Below, one piece after another: positions 14,925 to 21,025 of a DNA stretch of 23,403 bases; positions within the stretch are counted from its first letter, which is position 1; each line of letters opens with the position of its first letter. Below the pieces are notes generated by a model, which saw only the letters and a list, made by a program, of their open reading frames with translations, had not been told where the DNA came from and did no database searches. A program made the translations under genes and the position numbers. The DNA is from Oscillospiraceae bacterium (GTDB taxonomy: Bacteria > Bacillota > Clostridia > Oscillospirales > Acutalibacteraceae): assembly GCA_031273775.1 (NCBI GenBank), contig JAISRF010000232.1, positions 1 to 23,403 on the forward strand, read 5' to 3'.

Positions 14925-15253
14925 TGCGCTTTGCTTCCTTTCATTGCTGGGTTGATTTGAGCGAGGCGGTCAAGCCCGGAAAGCTTCATCACCTTGGCAA
15001 TCTGCGGAGAAGGGTTGGCGACGTGCACCTCGCCCCCCAGCCCGGACATTACCCGGTACCGTCCCATAATCAGTCCGATTCCCGAACTGTCCATGAAGGT
15101 GATGTCGCGGAAATCCAGCACCAGCAGGGTGGGGGAATCCTTGAAGATTGCCATATCCACCTCCTCGCGGATAGCCTTTGCCGAATGATGGTCAAGCTCA
15201 CCCTCCAGATAAGCGGTGACCACTTCGCCGTTAGTTTCGATTCGCACCGGCAT
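14921..15253 (-). CDS. spoIIAA: Anti-anti-sigma F factor SpoIIAA
   Basis: A STAS-domain protein of 110 residues. Its unphosphorylated form displaces SigF from SpoIIAB. The family signature LEGELDHHSAKAIREEVD (16-33) and FMDSSGIGLIMGRY (53-66) are present; Ser57 corresponds to the phosphorylated serine, which SpoIIE dephosphorylates. The ribosome site GGAG lies 13 bases before the ATG, longer than usual. It is the first gene of spoIIA. In spore-formers this operon is under sigma-H and Spo0A; no convincing sigma-H boxes were seen upstream, only a TATAAT-like box with a poor -35. Confidence 0.95.
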   Translation of the reverse strand: MPVRIETNGEVVTAYLEGELDHHSAKAIREEVDMAIFKDSPTLLVLDFRDITFMDSSGIGLIMGRYRVMSGLGGEVHVANPSPQIAKVMKLSGLDRLAQINPAMKGSKAQ

Positions 15254-15284
15254 GATGTATCGTCTTCTCCTTTCGGGTTGGTAT

Positions 15285-15332
15285 AAAAAAACAGAACAAC
15301 CTCTCTATATCTTCATTAAGAATAAAGGTTGT
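15285..15332 (-). terminator. Hairpin plus T run between tadA and spoIIAA
   Basis: On the minus strand ACAACCT (15332-15326) and AGGTTGT (15302-15296) form a 7-bp stem around a 23-base loop, and seven T residues follow four bases later (15291-15285). It may end tadA transcription. Because only about 30 bp remain before spoIIAA, the spoIIA promoter must lie upstream or within it, so it could be an attenuator. Confidence 0.4.
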
Positions 15333-15485
15333 CCCACGAAATTTCCCGCGAAACCTGTTGGGGGATTATAGATTTATTTGGCGGATTAGGTTCATTCAGG
15401 CCGTGGATAATAACTAATAGTTACCAATAAGCCTTTCCGGAAACTACTTTTTTCCCCTTCATAACTGCAATCAGTATAAAGCTTT

Positions 15486-15959
15486 TCACGCTAAATTTCC
15501 TTCTTGACTCTCATTTCCTTTTCGCCTTTCGGCGAAAAACTCTTCCAAAATTTTCCGGCACTCCTCCTCCAGCACTCCGTAAAACAAATCGGGGCGAGAA
15601 TCAAAAGGCAATCGTGAAAGGTCGCACAGTGAACCGAAGCATCCGGATTTTTTATCCGCCGCGCCGAACACCACCCGTTTAATCCGGGCGTTTATGATGG
15701 CTCCGGCGCACATGGGGCAGGGTTCCAACGTGACATACAAGGTACAGTTTGAAAGCCGCCAGCCCAAACGCTTGCAGGCATCGTCAATGGCAAGGATTTC
15801 GGCGTGGCAGAGGGCGTTCTGTTCCGTTTCCCGGCGGTTGCGGCCTCTCCCTACAACTTTCCCGTCTTGCACCACCACCGCGCCCACGGGGATTTCTCCG
15901 CCCAGCGCCGCCTCGCGGGCAAGCGCGAGTGCCTGACGCATAAAATCAATATCGCGCAT
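15486..15959 (-). CDS. tadA: tRNA-specific adenosine deaminase
   Basis: Converts adenosine 34 of tRNA-Arg(ACG) to inosine, an essential wobble edit. The 157-residue zinc deaminase has HAE at 52-54 (zinc His52 and proton-shuttle Glu54) and PCPMC at 80-84 (zinc Cys81 and Cys84). GGEIPVGAVVV (20-30) and a K-rRNA-V-like ARIKRVVFGA strand are standard for TadA. Its ATG overlaps the stop of the upstream protease gene by one base (TGATG), with no clear ribosome site, so it depends on coupling. A guanine deaminase is less likely given the TadA-type sequence after PCPMC (AGAIINARI). Confidence 0.93.
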   Translation of the reverse strand: MRDIDFMRQALALAREAALGGEIPVGAVVVQDGKVVGRGRNRRETEQNALCHAEILAIDDACKRLGWRLSNCTLYVTLEPCPMCAGAIINARIKRVVFGAADKKSGCFGSLCDLSRLPFDSRPDLFYGVLEEECRKILEEFFAERRKGNESQEGNLA

Positions 15960-17032
15960 CAGTAAAGAGAATTGCTGTATTCGGTCAAGCTGTTCATCAG
16001 CTCCTGCAACGGCGCGTAAAACAGCGAGAAGAACAGAGTCAGGCTGAACAGAATCGATGCAACCACCACGGCGGGTGCCTTTAGAAATGCCCCGATTTTT
16101 TGCTTGTCGGAAAGCAGCTCTGTGCCCCGCCTCAGCTTCAAAAAATCGTGGTCGGGCGCGGAAATGACCAGCCCAATGATCCCCAGCGAGAGCAACGCTA
16201 TTGCATAAACGGTCATGTAAATATAAAGCCGGTTGTCATCAACATAGCCCTCCAAATATGAAAACTGACAGGACATAAAATTATTGATGAAGTGGATGAT
16301 AACGCCCGTCCAGACCGATTCGGTTACGCAGACCGCCCAGCCCAGGCCTATGCCCACAATAAACGCGAAAGGCGCCTGAACCATGTTGCCGTGCATAGCG
16401 GCAAAAAACATGGCGGAGATGAAAATGGCAGGCAGGTCGCCGTGTTTGCGCAAAGCGCCCAATATGGCGCCGCGGAAAGCGAATTCCTCTACCAGCGCGG
16501 GACAAACCGCCACGGAAATGGCAAAAAACACCTTGCCTTCCCAACCCGGCGGGACGCTGAGCTCCGGCGCGTACGGTGGCAGATGAACCGTGTTTAAAAT
16601 TTGGTAAAGGATATCCGTGGCGAAATTGCCCAGCATACACAGCCCCAACGCCACGCACAAAACCGGAGCGAGCGCCTGTGTTTTCGGTTTGCCGTAAAGC
16701 AGAATCCCTTGTCTCCCGTCCTTTTGCAACGTCCGGACGGCAAAGTAAAACGGAATGGTAAACACGGGGACGGTCAAGGCAACGTTAAACGCCAACTGAC
16801 CGAAAGCATCGTTCAAAACACCGTTAATCCAAACGCCGAAATCCTCGTTTATAACAACGACCAGGCCGATTACCAACGAAAACGCGACCGAAATAAGGGT
16901 CAGCGCCAATAACCCCCAGCCCAAAAGATTGCCCGCGCGCCTTATTTCCTTTCTTTCCAGTTCTTCCGGCGTGGGCGGAGGCGGGACAACCCACTGCCGG
17001 GGATACATGGGGGGCGGATACGGATAATACAT
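15959..17032 (-). CDS. CPBP-family intramembrane metalloprotease
   Basis: A 357-residue membrane protein of the CAAX protease/bacteriocin-processing (CPBP, Rce1-like) family. The motifs are EEFAFRG (182-188, the E-E-x-x-x-R box), FFAAMHG (209-215, His214) and IHFINN (246-251, His247 and Asn250), all on membrane helices. About eight helices are likely. The first ~27 residues are a Pro/Tyr-rich cytoplasmic segment (YYPYPPPMYPRQW, then PPPP), unusual for the family core and perhaps a docking tail. AGAGG lies about 10 bases before the ATG. It is coupled to tadA. The substrate is unknown; members are often linked to self-immunity or envelope stress. Confidence 0.87.
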   Translation of the reverse strand: MYYPYPPPMYPRQWVVPPPPTPEELERKEIRRAGNLLGWGLLALTLISVAFSLVIGLVVVINEDFGVWINGVLNDAFGQLAFNVALTVPVFTIPFYFAVRTLQKDGRQGILLYGKPKTQALAPVLCVALGLCMLGNFATDILYQILNTVHLPPYAPELSVPPGWEGKVFFAISVAVCPALVEEFAFRGAILGALRKHGDLPAIFISAMFFAAMHGNMVQAPFAFIVGIGLGWAVCVTESVWTGVIIHFINNFMSCQFSYLEGYVDDNRLYIYMTVYAIALLSLGIIGLVISAPDHDFLKLRRGTELLSDKQKIGAFLKAPAVVVASILFSLTLFFSLFYAPLQELMNSLTEYSNSLY

Positions 17033-17126
17033 TGCTTATTGCCTCTTTCTTTTTCGGACGGAAAAAATATTCCCTCCCTACGATTTGCGGACGATTATGT
17101 CTTTGGCGGAGGATTAACAATCGCCT

Positions 17127-18389
17127 TTACCGTTTGATTGATTCAAGATACTGGGAAAATGCGCGCTCGGTTTTATTATCCCCAAAACGCATATATTTCC
17201 TGTTCTTTATTGAATCAGGAAGATATTGCTGGTTTACCCAAGATTTAGGGAAATCGTGCGGGTATTGATAAAATTGACCTTTATTTTCGTGATCCGCGCC
17301 GTCAAAATGCTTGTTCTGCAATGCGCGCGGAATTGGGCCGGCCAAGCCTTTTCTGATATCCTCCAGCGCTTCGTCCACGGCGAGGTACGCGGAATTGGAT
17401 TTCGGGGAAGACGCCACCAGCGCCACGGCGTCGGCAAGGGGGATTCGCGCCTCGGGCAGACCAAGCATAAACGCCGCGTCCACACACGCTTTCACAATGG
17501 GAATAATTTGCGGGTAGGCAAGCCCCACGTCTTCACAGGCGCATACCATCAGGCGGCGACAGGCGGAGGGCAAATCTCCCGCTTCCAGCAAGCGACCAAG
17601 GTAGTGCAGAGCTGCGTCCGGGTCGGAGCCACGCATGGATTTTTGGTACGCGGAAACAATGTCGTAATGCTCATCGCCCGCGCGGTCATATTTCATGCCG
17701 CCCGTTTGGGTGAGCTCGGCAGCCAAATCGGCGGTGATGAGAATGGCGTCCTGCCTGATCGGCGCGGCAAGAACGCATATTTCCACGGCATTGATTGCTC
17801 TGCGGACGTCCCCGCCGCAGGAAAAGGCGATGCGTTTTGCGGCAGCCTCTTCTATTTTTACGACCTGCCCGGATTCCCGGCTTAAAAATTCCACCGCCCG
17901 GGTCACGGCCTGGAAGGCGTCCTCGGTCGTCAGGCTTTTGAATTCGAACACGGTGGAACGGCTAAGTACGGCGTTATAAATATAAAAATGTGGGTTTTCG
18001 GTGGTGGACGCAACCAGCGTGATATCACCGTTTTCAATAAACTCCAAGAGTGATTGCTGCTGCTTTTTATTAAAATATTGAATTTCATCCAAATAGAGCA
18101 ATATCCCGTTTGGCGCGGTAAGGGTATCAATTTCCGAAACGATTTCACGGATGTCGGAGAGCGAGGCAGTGGTGCCGTTAAGCCGGTGAAGCCGTTTATT
18201 CGTCTGCGCGGCGATAATGCCCGCAACGGTGGTTTTTCCCACGCCGGAGGGGCCGTAAAAGATAAGGTTGGGAATCCGGCCGGATTTGATGATGGCCCAA
18301 AGCGGGCGTCCCTGAGCCAAAAGGTGACGCTGGCCGAAGACTTCCTCCAGCGTCTGGGGACGCAACCGGTCGGCGAGAGGTCTACTCAT
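17127..18389 (-). CDS. rarA: Replication-associated recombination protein A (RarA/MgsA AAA+ ATPase)
   Basis: A clamp-loader-like ATPase that acts at stalled replication forks. With the ATG at 18389 it has 420 residues and begins MSRPLADRLRPQTLEEVFGQ, as RarA proteins do. Walker A is GPSGVGKT (46-53) and Walker B is LLYLDEIQYFN, with Asp101 and Glu102. TTEN at the sensor-1 position and SRSTVFEF follow. The C-terminal tetramerisation part (SMRGSDPDAALHYLGRLLEAGD, CEDVGLAYPQ) is characteristic. It overlaps the glyA end by 8 bases; AAAGG lies 11 bases before the chosen ATG. A start at 18416 is possible but would add residues not typical of the family. Confidence 0.94.
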   Translation of the reverse strand: MSRPLADRLRPQTLEEVFGQRHLLAQGRPLWAIIKSGRIPNLIFYGPSGVGKTTVAGIIAAQTNKRLHRLNGTTASLSDIREIVSEIDTLTAPNGILLYLDEIQYFNKKQQQSLLEFIENGDITLVASTTENPHFYIYNAVLSRSTVFEFKSLTTEDAFQAVTRAVEFLSRESGQVVKIEEAAAKRIAFSCGGDVRRAINAVEICVLAAPIRQDAILITADLAAELTQTGGMKYDRAGDEHYDIVSAYQKSMRGSDPDAALHYLGRLLEAGDLPSACRRLMVCACEDVGLAYPQIIPIVKACVDAAFMLGLPEARIPLADAVALVASSPKSNSAYLAVDEALEDIRKGLAGPIPRALQNKHFDGADHENKGQFYQYPHDFPKSWVNQQYLPDSIKNRKYMRFGDNKTERAFSQYLESIKR

Positions 18390-19632
18390 ACAGCGGGTAC
18401 CTTTCGCAAATGGCATTTACGCCGTCTCTAATACCATCCGCTTCTTTTTCAAAATCGGTGACAGCCAAATAGATAAAGGCGGCAATCGAATCAAAGTCCG
18501 CTTCTTTCAGGCCGCGTGAGGTCGCCGCGGGGGTGCCTAACCGAAGACCGCTTGTAACAAAGGGCTTTTCCGGGTCGCCTGGGATGGAATTTTTGTTGGC
18601 GGTGATATATACCTCATCCAAACGATGTTCCAGTTCCTTGCCGGTCACGCCGGTTCCGCGCAAATCAAGTAGTATTAAATGGTTGTCTGTGCCGCCGGAG
18701 ACCAGATTAAGCCCGCGCTTTTTCAGTCCCAAAGCCAACGCCTGCGCGTTTTTCAAAATCTGCCCCTGATACTCCCGGAAGCCCCGCTCCAGAGCCTCGC
18801 CCAGACATACGGCTTTGGCGGCGATAATATGCATCAACGGGCCTCCCTGAGAACCGGGGAACACAGCCTTGTCTATTGCTTTCGCGTGTTCTTCTTTGCA
18901 CAGAATCATACCGCCGCGGGGGCCGCGCAGGGTTTTATGCGTGGTAGTGGTCACAATGTCGGCAAAGGGCACCGGGCTTTGGTGCAGACCAGCCGCCACC
19001 AGACCCGCGATATGTGCCATATCCACCATAAACAGCGCGCCGACCTCTTTCGCGATATCGGACATGAGGTCAAATTTGATAGCGCGTGGGTACGCGCTCG
19101 CGCCCGCGACAATCATGGCGGGCTTGCATTGGCTGGCGATTTCGCGCAGCCGGTCATAATTGATAAATCCATTTTCGTCCACGCCGTAGGGCACGAAATT
19201 GTAGGTCGCTCCGGACATATTCACCGGGGAACCGTGGGTCAGGTGCCCTCCGTGGGCGAGGTTCATACCCATCACGGTATCGCCGGGTTTCAGAAACGCG
19301 AAATAAGCCGCCTGATTCGCCTGAGCGCCCGAATGGGACTGGACATTGGCATGGCCGGCTCCGAACAGCTTTTTTGCGCGCTCTCGGGCAATATCTTCCA
19401 CCACATCCACGCACTGGCACCCGCCGTAATAACGCCTGGCGGGGTATCCTTCGGCATATTTGTTGGTGAGCGCGGTGCCCATCGCCGCCATTACCGCCGG
19501 GGACACGAAATTTTCGGAAGCAATCAGCTCAATATTGCGCCGCTGGCGATCCAGCTCCGCCTGCATGGCCTTGCCCACTTCATGGTCAAACCCGGTTACA
19601 AATCCGATATTGTCGGGGATTTTGGAAAGCAT
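18382..19632 (-). CDS. glyA: Serine hydroxymethyltransferase
   Basis: A PLP enzyme that interconverts serine and glycine while passing one carbon to tetrahydrofolate. The ATG at 19632 gives 416 residues. The core has NIELIASENFVSPAVM (33-48), KYAEGYPARRYYGG (58-71), the PLP-lysine box TTTTHKTLRGPRGG (228-241) with Lys233, and SGLRLGTPAATSRG near the C-terminus. GAAAGG lies about 4-5 bases before this start; the frame runs further upstream to 19701 only through the promoter region. It is first in a two-gene unit with rarA. Confidence 0.96.
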   Translation of the reverse strand: MLSKIPDNIGFVTGFDHEVGKAMQAELDRQRRNIELIASENFVSPAVMAAMGTALTNKYAEGYPARRYYGGCQCVDVVEDIARERAKKLFGAGHANVQSHSGAQANQAAYFAFLKPGDTVMGMNLAHGGHLTHGSPVNMSGATYNFVPYGVDENGFINYDRLREIASQCKPAMIVAGASAYPRAIKFDLMSDIAKEVGALFMVDMAHIAGLVAAGLHQSPVPFADIVTTTTHKTLRGPRGGMILCKEEHAKAIDKAVFPGSQGGPLMHIIAAKAVCLGEALERGFREYQGQILKNAQALALGLKKRGLNLVSGGTDNHLILLDLRGTGVTGKELEHRLDEVYITANKNSIPGDPEKPFVTSGLRLGTPAATSRGLKEADFDSIAAFIYLAVTDFEKEADGIRDGVNAICERYPLYE

Positions 19633-19672
19633 ACGCCTTTCGACCTTCCTTTGTTTGCAAGATTTGCCCTCT

Positions 19673-19701
19673 ATTATAACCGCGCCGCATCCAAAACACA
19701 A
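19673..19701 (-). promoter_or_regulatory. Sigma-A promoter of glyA-rarA
   Basis: On the minus strand TTGTGT (19701-19696), 17 bases, then a perfect TATAAT (19678-19673). The leader to the ATG is about 35 nt. The -35 box matches at only three positions, which fits regulated or moderate expression. Confidence 0.65.
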
Positions 19702-19721
19702 GGGAAATTTTTCTTTTTTCC

Positions 19722-19749
19722 TTGATTTTATCCGGCAAAGCGGTATAAT
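19722..19749 (+). promoter_or_regulatory. Sigma-A promoter of radC
   Basis: TTGATT (19722-19727), 16 bases, TATAAT (19744-19749). The radC ATG follows 30 bp later. It is back to back with the glyA promoter. Confidence 0.65.
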
Positions 19750-19779
19750 GGGTTTGAAAGAAGGGCAAAGGAGACCGTT

Positions 19780-20415
19780 ATGCCAAACAAACAGGATATG
19801 CCCCGTGAAAAGCTAAATAAAAGAGGAGCCGAGGTCTTGTCGGATCTTGAATTGCTGCAAGCCGTAATCGGAAGCGGCGGCCCGGGCAATGACTTCAAAC
19901 AGATTGCGGCGAACCTAAACAAAACGATCCGTATAATCGGTATTGACAAACTGACTATTGATGATGTCAAGGCGATTAAAGGTATCGGTGAAGCCAAGGC
20001 GACTGTCATATTTGCCGCTTTTGAGTTCTGGCGCAGAAAATTTGTAAAACAAAACCGGCCTCTGATTGATTGCGCCGAAAAAGCGGCGAAACAGTTTGAG
20101 TTTATCGGAAATAAAAAGCAGGAACACTTCGTGCTGCTCACTCTTGACGGGGCAAGACGGTTGATTAACACGCACACCGTAACGGTGGGAACGCTTAACG
20201 CCTCGCTTGTCCACCCACGTGAGGTGTTTGCGTTGGCCATAGAAGACCGAGCCGCCTCAATCATCATAGCCCACAATCATCCGAGCGGTTCGGCGGACAT
20301 CAGCGTACAGGACAGAGAAGTCACCAGGCGGATAAAAGAGGCCGGCGAATTAATGGGAATTGCACTTGACGACCACATTATAATTGCCGGAGACGGCTTT
20401 GTAAGCGCGATTTGA
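19780..20415 (+). CDS. radC: RadC-family JAB-domain protein
   Basis: A 211-residue RadC protein. The N-terminal part has the MPREKLNKRGAEVLSDLELLQAVI region and a helix-hairpin-helix-like VKAIKGIGEAKA (63-74). The C-terminal JAB1/MPN metalloprotease-like domain (about 95-211) has the metal motif AHNHPSG (164-170, His165 and His167) with Asp178. AAAGGAG precedes the ATG by 7 bases. RadC was named for DNA repair, but that role is now doubted; its biochemical function is open. It appears complete and has its own promoter. Confidence 0.92.
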   Translation: MPNKQDMPREKLNKRGAEVLSDLELLQAVIGSGGPGNDFKQIAANLNKTIRIIGIDKLTIDDVKAIKGIGEAKATVIFAAFEFWRRKFVKQNRPLIDCAEKAAKQFEFIGNKKQEHFVLLTLDGARRLINTHTVTVGTLNASLVHPREVFALAIEDRAASIIIAHNHPSGSADISVQDREVTRRIKEAGELMGIALDDHIIIAGDGFVSAI

Positions 20416-20424
20416 AACTTTTTC

Positions 20425-20453
20425 TTTACATTTGAACCCACATGTGTTACAAT
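20425..20453 (+). promoter_or_regulatory. Strong sigma-A promoter of rpsO-pnp
   Basis: TTTACA (20425-20430), 17 bases, TACAAT (20448-20453), each one mismatch from consensus. It starts 10 bp after the radC stop. Confidence 0.75.
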
Positions 20454-20572
20454 CACTTCCGGATTCCCTTTACCCGGCTTTGGGTTTGCGCTTTTGCGTA
20501 TTTTCACCGGATTTCGGCACGAAATCTCTCCCGGGGCTTGGTTTTGAGGAAAATTTATTTTGAGGTGAAAAC
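20454..20572 (+). promoter_or_regulatory. rpsO 5' leader, candidate S15 autoregulatory region
   Basis: About 110 nt separate the promoter from the rpsO start. In several bacteria, ribosomal protein S15 represses its own mRNA by binding a structured leader. The leader here is GC-rich with short self-complementary pieces (for example around GCGCTTTTGCG, 20489-20499), but I could not assign a known S15-binding fold. The ribosome site GAGGTG lies 6 bases before the GTG. Confidence 0.35.
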
Positions 20573-20836
20573 GTGTTAAAGGAAGAAAAGCAGAGCGTGA
20601 TTGAGACTTACGCCGTCCACGAGGGTGACACCGGTTCCCCGGAGGTACAAATTGCGCTTTTAACCACGCGCATTAACGAGTTGACCGGACACTTAAAAAT
20701 CCACAAGAAGGATCATCATTCCCGCCGCGGGCTTCTGAAGATGGTCGGTCACCGCCGTAACCTGCTTAATTACCTTGCCAAGAAGGATATTGAGCGTTAC
20801 CGTACCATTATCGGTAAATTAGGCATCAGAAAATGA
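20573..20836 (+). CDS. rpsO: 30S ribosomal protein S15
   Basis: An 87-residue primary 16S rRNA-binding protein of the small subunit platform. The signature EGDTGSPEVQIALLTTRINELTGHLKIHKKDHHSRRGLL (about 17-55) and LLNYLAKKDIERYRTII are diagnostic. The start is GTG. rpsO followed by pnp is a widely conserved pair. Confidence 0.98.
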   Translation: MLKEEKQSVIETYAVHEGDTGSPEVQIALLTTRINELTGHLKIHKKDHHSRRGLLKMVGHRRNLLNYLAKKDIERYRTIIGKLGIRK

Positions 20837-20844
20837 GCAAAACC

Positions 20845-20876
20845 CGGGACAGGGCGCTAAAAGGCGCTCTGTCCCG
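20845..20876 (+). other. GC-rich hairpin just after rpsO
   Basis: A 13-bp stem (20845-20857 with 20864-20876, one G-U pair) and a 6-base loop. It begins 8 bases after the rpsO stop. No T run follows, so it probably allows readthrough into pnp while protecting the rpsO 3' end. Confidence 0.6.
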
Positions 20877-20891
20877 CTGTCTGTCAAATAT

Positions 20892-20986
20892 GGGAAAACG
20901 TCGGATTTTAGCGGTAAATCGGGCGGCCGATTCACACGGCGCCGCCAATCGGCCATCGGATTTATTGCTAAGCCGGACGTTTCCCC
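20892..20986 (+). promoter_or_regulatory. Long imperfect hairpin in the pnp leader
   Basis: Positions 20892-20932 pair with 20947-20986 through about 35 pairs with a few bulges and G-U pairs, around a 14-base GC loop. It ends 40 bases before the pnp start. The size and position resemble the E. coli pnp leader hairpin that RNase III cuts and PNPase then uses to repress its own synthesis. G-U pairs at 20913-20914 with 20965-20966 indicate selection for RNA structure rather than DNA symmetry. Confidence 0.65.
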
Positions 20987-21025
20987 GTTTTGAATATTAA
21001 AATTAAGAAGGAGAAATATTTCCGA

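Noticed and set aside
15254..15485. Sigma-H promoter for spoIIA
   Set aside because: Expected by analogy, but no pair of boxes near the sigma-H pattern with correct spacing could be found by eye.
18679..19725. 348-codon plus-strand frame opposite glyA
   Set aside because: It is wholly antisense to a clear serine hydroxymethyltransferase gene, and its product has no family pattern; long antisense frames are common in GC-biased codon usage.
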